Positions 10,933 to 19,695 of a stretch of DNA of 64,000 nt are shown in pieces. The number at the start of each line of letters is the position of its first letter. Within the stretch, counting starts at the first letter, position 1. The translations under genes and the position numbers were made by a program. This DNA is from Achromobacter kerstersii (GTDB taxonomy: Bacteria > Pseudomonadota > Gammaproteobacteria > Burkholderiales > Burkholderiaceae_B), in contig NZ_CADIJQ010000008.1 of assembly GCF_902859595.1 (NCBI RefSeq), positions 124,001 through 188,000 of the forward strand, given 5' to 3'. The notes under the pieces were generated by a model. It was not told the DNA's origin and ran no database searches. It saw only the letters and a program-made list of their open reading frames with translations.

Positions 10933-12150
10933 CGCGCCATACGCGCACACCTGGTTGCGGCCGCCGTCCTTGGCTTTGTAAAGCGCCTGGTCGGCCGCCT
11001 TGATTACCGCGTCCGGCGCGCGCAAGGCGTCACCGCGTTCGGCCACGCCAATGCTGACCGTGACCCGCAACGGCCGCGAATTGCGTCCGCCGCGTCCGCC
11101 CCGGCGGCGCAGGCCGACCTGGTCCGCCTTGGGCCGCGCGGGTTTGTCGCGCAAGCGCATCTGATAGGCCTCGATGGCGCGCCGCACCGTTTCCAGATGC
11201 GGCATGCTTTCGGCGGCGGTCTTGCCCGGGAACACCAGCGTGAACTCTTCGCCGCCATATCGGTACGCCTGCCCTCCGCCCGGCACACGGCGCAGTTGCG
11301 ACGCCACCATGCGCAGCACCTGATCGCCCACGTCGTGTCCGTGCGTGTCGTTGAACGCTTTGAAGTGATCCACGTCGGCCATCGCCAACGTGTAGACGCG
11401 GCCCATGCGTTGCAGGCGTTCGTTCAGCGCGCGCCGGCCCGGCAGGCCGGTAAGCTCATCGCGGAACGCCATGTGGAAACCTTCGTGCGCCAGCGAGATG
11501 CACAGCGCCGTCAGCGCCGCGGCCGACATCAACGCCAGTTCAATGGGATGTTCCGCCCCACGCGGCAAGGCCCAGGCCATGCAGACAAAGCCCAGCCATT
11601 GGCCCGCCTGCTGCGGGCGCCCATAGCGCAACAGCAACAAGGTCAATGTGAGGCCCGTCACCAGCAGCGCCGCAAGCGCTTCGACGGGCACGCCCAGACG
11701 CGCAAGCTTGCCCTGCAACGCCATGGTGCCAAACACATCGGTCAGGCCATCCTTGCCAATAAGCGCAATCGCCGCCACGCCCACTGCCATCAGCGCGATG
11801 CGCAGCACCATGTCGAGCCACATGCTGGACCGCTCGGACCAGAGCGCATTGATTGTGTACGCCAACGACCACCACGCCAGCGCGGGCCCCAAGGCCCACG
11901 GCGCTTCCCGTGCGAGCGTTGGCCAGATGGCGGTGGCGGCCAGCACGCATAGCATCAGCGCCATCGTCTGCGAGCGTTGGTACATCAGGCAGATCGCCGC
12001 GCCGATCAGCGCCATCACCCACGGCACGAACGGCACGATCAGCGTCAACGCGGGCGGCCATTCACGCCACAGCATGAGGCCGACCGCGGCGGCCACTGGC
12101 AGCGCGGGATAAAACAACAGGGGCAGCCAGGGGATATGGGGGTAACGCAC
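10906..12150 (-). CDS. Membrane-bound diguanylate cyclase (GGDEF domain)
   Basis: 414 aa. The N-terminal 230 residues form about seven hydrophobic segments, likely a membrane sensor of MASE type. A GGDEF domain follows: DELTGLPGRRALNERL starts it, DVDHFKAFNDTHGHDVGDQVLR is the nucleotide and metal region, and GGEEF is at residues 299-303, so it should make c-di-GMP. No RxxD inhibitory motif is present five residues before GGEEF, so product inhibition may be missing. The C-terminus lies in a 29-bp repeat. The signal sensed is unknown. Confidence 0.9.
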   Translation of the reverse strand: MRYPHIPWLPLLFYPALPVAAAVGLMLWREWPPALTLIVPFVPWVMALIGAAICLMYQRSQTMALMLCVLAATAIWPTLAREAPWALGPALAWWSLAYTINALWSERSSMWLDMVLRIALMAVGVAAIALIGKDGLTDVFGTMALQGKLARLGVPVEALAALLVTGLTLTLLLLRYGRPQQAGQWLGFVCMAWALPRGAEHPIELALMSAAALTALCISLAHEGFHMAFRDELTGLPGRRALNERLQRMGRVYTLAMADVDHFKAFNDTHGHDVGDQVLRMVASQLRRVPGGGQAYRYGGEEFTLVFPGKTAAESMPHLETVRRAIEAYQMRLRDKPARPKADQVGLRRRGGRGGRNSRPLRVTVSIGVAERGDALRAPDAVIKAADQALYKAKDGGRNQVCAYGARRSRAATA

Positions 12151-12237
12151 GGGTCGGGGCCTTGCTCAGCTTGCAGAGATGACGTCGCCAAATCGGCAAA
12201 CACATATATTCTTTTTACGGTTGCGCGTAGCGGTTTC

Positions 12238-12298
12238 TTTAGCCGCCTTGTTTATCCGCCTTGTTTAGCCGCTTTGTTTAGCCGCTTTGTTTAGCCCA
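12238..12298. repeat. 13-bp tandem repeat, 4.7 copies, intergenic
   Basis: Units TTTAGCCGCCTTG (12238), TTTATCCGCCTTG (12251), TTTAGCCGCTTTG (12264 and 12277) and a partial copy at 12290. It lies between the start of the diguanylate cyclase gene and the VOC-GNAT gene, in the divergent promoter region, so copy number could influence either promoter. That effect is inference. Confidence 0.9.
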
Positions 12299-12389
12299 CT
12301 TCTTTGGCCGCAAGCCGCACACCCCCTGGCGTGGCGCCCGTGATATGTTTTTGTCCCGCCCAAAGGAATGATTCCGAAGGAAAGACCCC

Positions 12390-13241
12390 ATGCAGCTCCT
12401 GATCAATATCGATGTGCCCGATCTTGAACACGCCGTCGACTTTTACGCCCGCGCATTCGGCTTGACGCTGCATCGGCGGCTGGGTCCGAAGGCTGCGGAA
12501 ATGCTTGGGGCAAGCGCTCCCATCTACCTGCTGGAAAAAGCCGCAGGCACGCCAGCCGCCAGCGCAACGGGCCAGACGCGCGACTACGCGCGCCACTGGA
12601 CGCCCGTGCATCTGGACGTGGTGGTGGAAGACGTGGACCTTGCGGTCAGCCAGGCCGTGGCGGCTGGCGCCCGCTTGGAAGACCCGGCGTCCACACACGC
12701 CTGGGGCCGCATCGCGCACCTGAGCGACCCCTACGGCCACGGCATCTGCATCCTGCAATTCCTGGGCCGGGGCTATGACGAGCTGGCGGATAACGGCGTG
12801 CAGTTCCAAGCGGTATCCGATGCCGATTTCGATGCGCTGGCGGACTTGCGCATCGAGGCCATGCGCGACAGCCTGCAACGGCTGGGCCGCTTTGATCCTG
12901 AACGCGCCCGCTCGCGGCTACGCAGCACCTTCCGGCCCGAACACACCTGGTGGATCGAACGCGGCGGACAACGGGTGGGGTTTTATGCCCTGCGGCCAGA
13001 CGGCGAGGGCTTGCGGCTGGACCATCTTTACATCACGCCCGCAGCGCAGAGCGCAGGCCTGGGCAGCCAGGTCATGCAAAGGATTCTGCAAGACGCCGAC
13101 AGCCAGGGGCTGCCGGTGTCCGTCGGCGCGTTGCGGGACAGCGATTCGAACCGCTTCTACCGCCGGCACGGATTCATCCAGACCGGCGAAAGCGAATGGG
13201 ACATCGACTACCTGCGCCCCGCCCCCGCGCCACAACGCTAA
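12390..13241 (+). CDS. VOC (glyoxalase-like) domain fused to a GNAT acetyltransferase domain
   Basis: 283 aa. Residues 1-128 are a VOC/glyoxalase fold unit: MQLLINIDVPDLEHAVDFYARAFGL, VHLDVVVEDVDLAVSQAVAAGA and HLSDPYGHGICILQF. From about 137 a GNAT domain follows with RLDHLYITPAAQSAGLGSQVMQRIL (acetyl-CoA loop) and RDSDSNRFYRRHGFIQTGE. Both halves look complete, with no frameshift at the join near 12775. The start codon follows AAGGAAAGACCCC. VOC proteins often bind or modify small toxic molecules such as antibiotics, and GNATs acetylate amines, so a resistance or detoxification enzyme is plausible but unproven. Confidence 0.85.
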   Translation: MQLLINIDVPDLEHAVDFYARAFGLTLHRRLGPKAAEMLGASAPIYLLEKAAGTPAASATGQTRDYARHWTPVHLDVVVEDVDLAVSQAVAAGARLEDPASTHAWGRIAHLSDPYGHGICILQFLGRGYDELADNGVQFQAVSDADFDALADLRIEAMRDSLQRLGRFDPERARSRLRSTFRPEHTWWIERGGQRVGFYALRPDGEGLRLDHLYITPAAQSAGLGSQVMQRILQDADSQGLPVSVGALRDSDSNRFYRRHGFIQTGESEWDIDYLRPAPAPQR

Positions 13242-13245
13242 GGAA

Positions 13246-13809
13246 TCAGGTACGCGGCAGCGTGACGCCGCGCTGGCCCTGATACTTGCCGCCACGATCG
13301 GCGTAAGACGTCTCGCACACTTCATCGCTTTCCAGGAACAGCATCTGCGCGCAGCCTTCGCCAGCGTAAATCTTGGCGGGCAGCGGCGTGGTGTTCGAGA
13401 ATTCCAGCGTGACGTGGCCTTCCCATTCGGGTTCCAGCGGTGTCACGTTGACGATGATGCCGCAGCGCGCGTAGGTGCTTTTGCCCAGGCAGATCGTCAG
13501 GACGCTGCGCGGAATGCGGAAGTATTCAACCGTGCGGGCCAGCGCAAACGAGTTCGGCGGGATGATGCAAACATCACCCTTGAAGTCCACGAACGAGCCT
13601 TCGTCGAAATTCTTGGGGTCGACGATGGTGGAATTGATGTTCGTGAAAATCTTGAATTCGTCGGCGCAACGCACGTCGTAGCCGTAGCTGCTGGTGCCGT
13701 AGCTGACGATCCGCCCGCCATTGGCCGTGCGGACCTGCCCTGGTTCAAAGGGTTCGATCATGCCGGCTTCGGACTGGCGGCGGATCCAGCGGTCGCTTTT
13801 GATGCTCAT
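13246..13809 (-). CDS. dcd: dCTP deaminase
   Basis: 187 aa, normal length. It deaminates dCTP to dUTP for thymidylate synthesis. Motifs include [13 protein letters not shown] near residue 40, [17 protein letters not shown] near 85, the active-site segment [25 protein letters not shown] (about 106-130) and the C-terminal [13 protein letters not shown] that closes over the triphosphate. It starts [12 protein letters not shown] at 13809. It is the last gene of apbC-tamA-tamB-dcd, 43 bases after the tamB stop. Confidence 0.97.
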   Translation of the reverse strand: MSIKSDRWIRRQSEAGMIEPFEPGQVRTANGGRIVSYGTSSYGYDVRCADEFKIFTNINSTIVDPKNFDEGSFVDFKGDVCIIPPNSFALARTVEYFRIPRSVLTICLGKSTYARCGIIVNVTPLEPEWEGHVTLEFSNTTPLPAKIYAGEGCAQMLFLESDEVCETSYADRGGKYQGQRGVTLPRT

Positions 13810-13852
13810 GGTGGGAATGGTGCTAAAGGGGATGGAATGGGGCCCATTTTAC

Positions 13853-16800
13853 TCAGTTCCCCCAGAAGGTCCGGTAGACCAGCGCAATCCCGTTGACCGA
13901 ACCGCCCTTCAGGTCGATCGACAGCCCGCGCGCCAGCCGGTAACTGGCGCGGCCCACGGTGTCGCTGCCCGCCAGCGCCTGCTCGACGCTTAGCGTGATG
14001 CCGTTGGCGAACGACTTGCTGGCCACCAGGAATTGCGTCGCCAGCTGGCTGTCACTGTCCCGGTTTACGTCGCCCGCCACGGTGCGGTCAGGCAGGATGC
14101 TGCCCGAACTGCCCAAGGCGCCCGTGCGCACGCTGACGTCGTCCAGCCCGAACTGCTTGTAGAACGGCTGGCCGCCGCCCAGCAGCGCGGTGCCCACGGA
14201 CACCAGCAGGGCGGCATCGCTGCCGCTTTCATCCGGCCCCCGTCCCAGCAGCAGCCACGACAGCTTTTCCACGTCGCTGACATCCGGATAGGACACCAGA
14301 TCAATGCGCGGGCGCTGCGCCGTGCCAACCACCTTGACGCCGGCTTCAACCTGCTCACCGGTGCGCAGGGCCTCGATATCCAGAATCGGATTGTCCAGCC
14401 GGCCCTGGAAAGTCAGCGTGCCGCGGCTTAGGCGCAGCTTCTGGCCATAGGCCTCGATGCCGCCACCACGGGTCCGCAACTGGCCCACGCCCGTCAAGCG
14501 GCCATCGTTCAGCAGGATCTGGATGGAGCCAAGCAAACCCGCATCCAGGCCCATGCCGGTGATGTAGAAGCGCGGCCCCATGTCGAACTTCAGGTTCATG
14601 CTGGTTTGCAGGGGCGTGGAGACGGCGGTGGGGTCCTGGCCGGCATGCACGACCTTCACGTCGTCGTCCAGCGACGGCACGCCTTGCAGGATTTCCAGGC
14701 TGAACCAGCCTGCGTCGGCCTTCAGGTCCCCCACGATTTCGATGCGCGGCATGGCGGCCTTCAGGTCGATCGTGCCGGACACCATGGCGTAGCGGTCCGA
14801 GCGCTGCAACGCCGGGAAGCGGTACAGCGTCAGCTTGATATCGCCGCCGCCATCGATGAAGTTCCACTGGCCCTTGGCTTCGGCGTACCCGCCCTTGGCC
14901 TCGGGGTTGGTGGTGATCCATTCCTTGGTGCGCCATTCGGCCGGCATCACCCGCAACGACGCCGGAAAGCGCAGGCTGTCCAGCACCAGGCGGTCGCCAT
15001 CCAGACGCGCGGACAAGGTGCCGTCAATCAGGCGCACGCCGTCGTCAATGCGCACCACGCGCAGCTTGTCGCCGCGGATGGTGCCGGTGGCCGACCATTT
15101 GCCGGCCAGCGTGCCTTGGGCTTGCAGGTTGGCCTTGACGGCGCCGCCCACTTCCATCGAATCGCCTACGAACAGGCTGACCCAGGCCAGGTCGGCGATG
15201 TCGGCATCCAGATTCGCGCGCAGCGGCTGGCGTTCGTCCAGCGCCATGGCGCCGTTGGCGTCCACCCGCAGCACGGCGGTGCCCGTGCCGTTGATGGTGC
15301 CCATCTTGTCGGTCGCCACGTTGAGCTTGGCGTCCAGACGGCTGGCGTTGGCGGACGTGGGCGTGGCGGTCACGTCCAGCACCAGCGCCTTTAAGCCCAG
15401 CGGAATCGGCGGGTCGCCAGGAATCCGCAGATCGCCTTCCCGGCGCGAGATGCGGGCCTTGCCGCCCAGCCGGCCGTCGAACTTCAGGTCCCACAGCAGA
15501 TCCAGCGCGATCCGGCGCTGGCCGTCAGGGATGACGGCGTTCACGCGGCTCGGGCCCTTGCCCAACTTGGCGGCGGCCTCGGGGTCTACGGCGCCGATCA
15601 CTTGCCGCGCCATGGCCGCGGTGATGACGAGGTTGTCGGCCTGCCCTGCGGTTTCCCAGCGCTTGCCGCCGCCACGCGACCCCTGATGCGCGAGCGTCAG
15701 GCGTTCCTTGCCGGGCAGCGTCAGGCTCAATGTGGTCTGGCCGACCTGCCATTGCCATTGGGGTGCGACGGCCGATGGCAGAAAGGCCAACGTCACCGGC
15801 CGGTCAACCGACACGGCGAACCCGGCGGTATCTGCCGTCAGCTTGGAAAAGGTGCCGCGCCAGCCCAGCAAGGCGGCGTCGGGCTGGCCCGCCGGGCCTT
15901 TGCCCCACGCGCCGGTGAACGCGATATTGGCCTTGGCGGGCGCTTGCCCCAGCACGCCAGCGCGCGGGTTGGCAGGGGTGTAACCGGCGGCCAGTTCGCC
16001 CCGATGCGCGGCCACGGTACCGGTGAATTTGCCCTTCAATTCGGCGCCGCCGGGAATACCGGGCCAGAAGGCATCCAACTGCGGCGCCTGGGCGTCCACG
16101 CTCAACGCGCCATCGCGGGCGTCAATTTCGCCCTGCACCTGAACCCGGTTGCGGCCTAGCTTCAGGTCCACATCCAGACCATGAATGCGCAATCCGGCGA
16201 GCGGGTCGATGGCGGCGTCGGTGGTGGGTGCGGCGTCGGTGGTGGGTGCGGTGGCGGTGGCGGTGGCGGGGCTGGGTGAGGTGCCGGTTGCTGTGCCGGA
16301 TGCTGTGCCGGTTGCTGTGGCGGTTGCGGTGCTAGTTGGGGCCGCAGTCCCGGTTGCGGCCGCCACAGCCGCGGCGATATCCACCTGGGCTTTAAGTCCG
16401 CCCGTCAGCGGTTGCTTGTTCCAGCGAGTGCCTTCCTCGAAACGCAGGTCGATAGCGGCGTGCCGCAGCTGGCTCAGGTTTTCGATATCGGCCTGCACAT
16501 CACCACGCACGGTCAGGACCGCGGGCGGGATGGCATCCCCGAGCCAGGGCGCCAGATCCAGACGCTGGGCGCTGATGGTGCCGGCGATGCGATCACGTCC
16601 AGCGCCTTGCGCGGCGTCGGATTGCAGATCGAATTGCGCGGTCAGGGTCGACTTGTCGGGCAGTTGCGCGTTCGCCCTGGCGCTGCGCAGGACCAGCGCC
16701 GTGCGGGGCGCCAGATCCGCCACCACGTCGAGCAGCAGGCCGGAGCCCGCGCCATCCAGCTTGGCCTGAATGCCATCCATCGACCCCGCCGCGTCGGCAC

Positions 16801-17800
16801 GCAACACAACCTGGCAAGCAGGCGCGGGGGGACCCGCCAGCTCGGACGGCGAGGCGGGCTTGGCTTGAGAAGACGGCTTGGCCTTGGGGTCGGCCTTGGG
16901 GTCGGCCTTCGGGTCGGATTTGGCGTCGGCCTTGGGGTCGGCTTTGTTCTTGGGATCGCTTTTGCCCTTGGCGTCGGCCCTGGGATCGGCTTTGGCCTTG
17001 GGCTCAGACTTGGCTTTGGGGTCGACTTTGGGATCGGCCTTGGCCTTGGGATCAGCCTTGGCGTCAGCGCTCTTGCCCGCCGTCGGGCGCGCATCGAACA
17101 CGCCGCTGAGCTTGTCGGCCTGGCACAGCGGGGAATCCGGACCCGACCCGCGCGCCGTCACATCCAGGCGCGCCGCAAACGGCCAGGGGTCGGCCAGCCC
17201 TTGCAGCTCGGCCTGGCCCGACACGTCCGCCTGCCCTACTTCGTGTCCCACGCGCAGGTTGGCGATGCGCAATTGCGCGCCCTGCTTGCCCGCCGCGAAC
17301 GTGGCGCTCAGGGCGCCCAGGGTGACGGGCAAAGGCTGCCCGTCCTGATCCAGCTGGAAGTCTCCCAGCGCGATGCGGTCAACTGCGATGTCCACCGGCA
17401 GCGACGGCAGCGAGAACGGCTCGCCATCATCCTGGGCGGGAGCGGTTTCGGGCGATGAGGTCAACGCCACATGAACCGACCCTGCCGACACGTCGCGCAC
17501 GTGCAACAGGCGGTCGCCCAAGGCGCGCCAATGCACGTCCAGATGCAGGTCGGTGATGTCGATATACGTGCCGCTGACATCCAGGTTCAGCTTGCCGACG
17601 GTCACGCCGCGCAGCAACGACCCCTTCACGTCCAGCGCCTGCCCGTTCAGTTGCTGGGCGGCGGTGGTCAACAGCAGCCGCGTGCCGTTCTGCGAGCCCA
17701 CCAGCCAGAAGACGAATCCGCTGGCCAGCAGCGCCAGCATCGCCAAACCGGGCAACCACCACACCAGTATCTGGCGCAGGATTTTGCGCAACACGGTCAA
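13853..17800 (-). CDS. tamB: Translocation and assembly module inner-membrane subunit TamB
   Basis: AsmA-like protein of 1315 aa, anchored by one N-terminal helix (about residues 14-34) and spanning the periplasm. With TamA it helps insert outer-membrane proteins or move lipids. The C-terminal DUF490 part ends with GISLDLKGG-like and YRTFWGN segments. The start is TTG at 17800, overlapping the tamA stop by four bases (TTTTGA), which suggests translational coupling; a GTG two codons later is an alternative. Two low-complexity inserts stand out: a Lys-Asp-Pro-Ala repeat at about residues 240-315 and an Ala-Thr-rich stretch at about 477-531. Confidence 0.93.
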   Translation of the reverse strand: MTVLRKILRQILVWWLPGLAMLALLASGFVFWLVGSQNGTRLLLTTAAQQLNGQALDVKGSLLRGVTVGKLNLDVSGTYIDITDLHLDVHWRALGDRLLHVRDVSAGSVHVALTSSPETAPAQDDGEPFSLPSLPVDIAVDRIALGDFQLDQDGQPLPVTLGALSATFAAGKQGAQLRIANLRVGHEVGQADVSGQAELQGLADPWPFAARLDVTARGSGPDSPLCQADKLSGVFDARPTAGKSADAKADPKAKADPKVDPKAKSEPKAKADPRADAKGKSDPKNKADPKADAKSDPKADPKADPKAKPSSQAKPASPSELAGPPAPACQVVLRADAAGSMDGIQAKLDGAGSGLLLDVVADLAPRTALVLRSARANAQLPDKSTLTAQFDLQSDAAQGAGRDRIAGTISAQRLDLAPWLGDAIPPAVLTVRGDVQADIENLSQLRHAAIDLRFEEGTRWNKQPLTGGLKAQVDIAAAVAAATGTAAPTSTATATATGTASGTATGTSPSPATATATAPTTDAAPTTDAAIDPLAGLRIHGLDVDLKLGRNRVQVQGEIDARDGALSVDAQAPQLDAFWPGIPGGAELKGKFTGTVAAHRGELAAGYTPANPRAGVLGQAPAKANIAFTGAWGKGPAGQPDAALLGWRGTFSKLTADTAGFAVSVDRPVTLAFLPSAVAPQWQWQVGQTTLSLTLPGKERLTLAHQGSRGGGKRWETAGQADNLVITAAMARQVIGAVDPEAAAKLGKGPSRVNAVIPDGQRRIALDLLWDLKFDGRLGGKARISRREGDLRIPGDPPIPLGLKALVLDVTATPTSANASRLDAKLNVATDKMGTINGTGTAVLRVDANGAMALDERQPLRANLDADIADLAWVSLFVGDSMEVGGAVKANLQAQGTLAGKWSATGTIRGDKLRVVRIDDGVRLIDGTLSARLDGDRLVLDSLRFPASLRVMPAEWRTKEWITTNPEAKGGYAEAKGQWNFIDGGGDIKLTLYRFPALQRSDRYAMVSGTIDLKAAMPRIEIVGDLKADAGWFSLEILQGVPSLDDDVKVVHAGQDPTAVSTPLQTSMNLKFDMGPRFYITGMGLDAGLLGSIQILLNDGRLTGVGQLRTRGGGIEAYGQKLRLSRGTLTFQGRLDNPILDIEALRTGEQVEAGVKVVGTAQRPRIDLVSYPDVSDVEKLSWLLLGRGPDESGSDAALLVSVGTALLGGGQPFYKQFGLDDVSVRTGALGSSGSILPDRTVAGDVNRDSDSQLATQFLVASKSFANGITLSVEQALAGSDTVGRASYRLARGLSIDLKGGSVNGIALVYRTFWGN
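16200..16365. repeat. Low-complexity Ala/Thr/Gly-coding repeats inside tamB
   Basis: Short direct repeats (for example GCGGCGTCGGTGGTGGGT twice, and several copies of GTGCCGGTTGCTGTG variants) encode runs such as TATATATGTASG and PTTDAAPTTDAA within the predicted periplasmic part of TamB. Confidence 0.8.
16860..17075. repeat. Lys-Asp-Pro-Ala-coding minisatellite inside tamB
   Basis: About a dozen degenerate units of 12 to 18 bases built on GGGGTCGGCCTTG encode ADPKAKADPK-type repeats. The length stays in frame. Units differ in single codons (KADPK, KSDPK, KSEPK), so the array is not very recent. Confidence 0.85.
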
Positions 17801-19692
17801 AACGCGATCCCCAACGAAAAGTGCAGCCGCAGGTCACGTTCGCGCTGGCCATAGGCCAGGTCCAGGAACAGCGGGCCGGCCGGCGTGCGCACGCGCGCGC
17901 CCATGCCGTAGCCCACGGCCATCGACATATCGCCGAACGATTCGGCGGCATCGCCCGCGTCCACGAAGACGCCCATGCCCCAGCGCTCATTGAAATAGTG
18001 GTCGTACTCAATACTGCCGACGACAAGCGTGGGCGCGCCCACCACCGCGTTGTCGCGTTGCACGCCGATGCTTTGATACTTGTAGCCGCGAATCGACCGC
18101 GCGCCCCCGGTGCGGAAGCCGAAATCGTCAGGCACCTGCACCTTGCTGTTTGACCACACGCGGCCGACTTCGCCGCGCACGGTCAGGACATCGAGCTTGC
18201 CAATCGGCCACCACTTCTGCGCACGCACCCGGGCGCGGGTGTAGGGTTCGCCGGTGTCCAGCGTCACGCCTACGCCGCCGCCCACCGCAATCAGGTTGCC
18301 TTCGCGCGGGTCGTACTTGTTATCCACATCGCGGCGCAGCCATTCGGCCGTTGCCGTCAACGTGGGCAACGTGTATTCGTCGCCGCCATCAATCTTCACG
18401 TGATCCTGCGCCAGCAGCAGGCCCCAGCGGGTTTCGTATTCGACCCGGCTGTCGCCCGCGCCCTTGCGCTCTTGCAGGCGCGTCGCCCCCAAGGCGTAAC
18501 GCGTGACTTCCAACCCTTGGATATCGGAATGGTCGGCCAAGACGCCGAAGGAATCCTTGTAGCCGCGCTCGGTGGGCGGCAGCAGGAAGTCGGCATAGGC
18601 GCGCTGGCGCAGCCGGTCGACGCTGAAGCCGGTTTCCATGGTGACGGGCTGGCCGAACACGACGTTCTGGCGGTATAGCGATTCCACGCGCACGCCCGCT
18701 TCGTCGTCCACGCCCAGCGACGCCGTAAAGCGCTTGGGCGGCGCTTCGACCACTCGCACCTGCACGGGCAAGGTCACTTCGCCATCGGAATCATAGGCGG
18801 CGGGCGGCGGCGGCACCGCGCCGGATACCGACGGGTCGCCGGCCGGTGTAGCCGCTGCAAGGTCTTTCGAACCCGGCGCGCGGGCGCGGTCGGAGTTCGG
18901 CTCAGCGGGCTTCTGAGGCGTGGCGCCGGGTTGCTCCAGCGACACAAAGGCGCCACGGAAAAAGGCCGTGGATTGCAGATCCTGCTGCCAGGTGTCGAGC
19001 CGGTTCTGATCGTAGGCCGCGCCCACCGAGTAGCGCACATAGCGCTGCACCAGTTTGTCGGGCACGCGCTTCAAGCCTTCCGTATTCAGCTCGCCCATAC
19101 GGACCTGCGGGCCGCTGTCGATGGTGACGCGCAAGGCGGCTGTCGCCGTGTCGGCCATCACCTCGGCTTGCGAGGACGTCATGCGCGCCAGCATGAAATC
19201 CCGCGTGGACACCTCGTCCAGCAGGTTCGCCTTGGCCTTGTTCCAATCACTATTGATGAACGGCTGGCCCGCCTTGAGCTGCCAATCGTCGCGCAGTTTC
19301 TGTACGCGCTGCGCGTATTCGGGCCGCGTGATGCGTCCCGTGAAAGTCAGGTCAACGGACGAGACGGTCGTGCGCTTGCCGGCCACAATGCCGATATCCC
19401 AGGTTTCCCCGCCGATATCGGTGCCGGCTTCCAGCGTTACCTTGGGCGCAAAATAGCCCTGCGTGGCCAGCGCAGCCAGCGTCGCATCGCGCGCGCGCCG
19501 GCGCAGCCGGCTGATTTCACCGCCGTCTTGGTCTTCGGCAAGGCGCGCAATGGCATTCACCGCCTCGGTGATCGCCTGCAACGCGGCCGGCGGCACGCCA
19601 CCGGGGTCCACGATGATTTCCGGGCGCTTGGCCAACGCCTCGCCCGACACTACGCAAAGTCCTGCCAAAAAGGCGCGGGCTGCCCACCGCAT
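17797..19692 (-). CDS. tamA: Translocation and assembly module outer-membrane subunit TamA (Omp85 family)
   Basis: 631 aa outer-membrane protein of the BamA/TamA superfamily. It starts MRWAARAFLAGLCVVSGEALA, a signal peptide, followed by three POTRA-like regions up to about residue 330 (for example RVTIDSGPQVRMGELNTEGLKRVPDKLVQRYV). The C-terminal half is a 16-stranded surface-antigen barrel with the conserved loop RTGGARSIRGYKYQSIG (VRGY/F equivalent) and a last strand RLHFSLGIAF ending in Phe. It begins three bases after the apbC stop and overlaps tamB, so the three genes are one transcript. Confidence 0.94.
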   Translation of the reverse strand: MRWAARAFLAGLCVVSGEALAKRPEIIVDPGGVPPAALQAITEAVNAIARLAEDQDGGEISRLRRRARDATLAALATQGYFAPKVTLEAGTDIGGETWDIGIVAGKRTTVSSVDLTFTGRITRPEYAQRVQKLRDDWQLKAGQPFINSDWNKAKANLLDEVSTRDFMLARMTSSQAEVMADTATAALRVTIDSGPQVRMGELNTEGLKRVPDKLVQRYVRYSVGAAYDQNRLDTWQQDLQSTAFFRGAFVSLEQPGATPQKPAEPNSDRARAPGSKDLAAATPAGDPSVSGAVPPPPAAYDSDGEVTLPVQVRVVEAPPKRFTASLGVDDEAGVRVESLYRQNVVFGQPVTMETGFSVDRLRQRAYADFLLPPTERGYKDSFGVLADHSDIQGLEVTRYALGATRLQERKGAGDSRVEYETRWGLLLAQDHVKIDGGDEYTLPTLTATAEWLRRDVDNKYDPREGNLIAVGGGVGVTLDTGEPYTRARVRAQKWWPIGKLDVLTVRGEVGRVWSNSKVQVPDDFGFRTGGARSIRGYKYQSIGVQRDNAVVGAPTLVVGSIEYDHYFNERWGMGVFVDAGDAAESFGDMSMAVGYGMGARVRTPAGPLFLDLAYGQRERDLRLHFSLGIAF

Positions 19693-19695
19693 GCG

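Noticed and set aside
16860..17075. CRISPR-like array
   Set aside because: The units are directly adjacent coding repeats without unique spacers, inside tamB.
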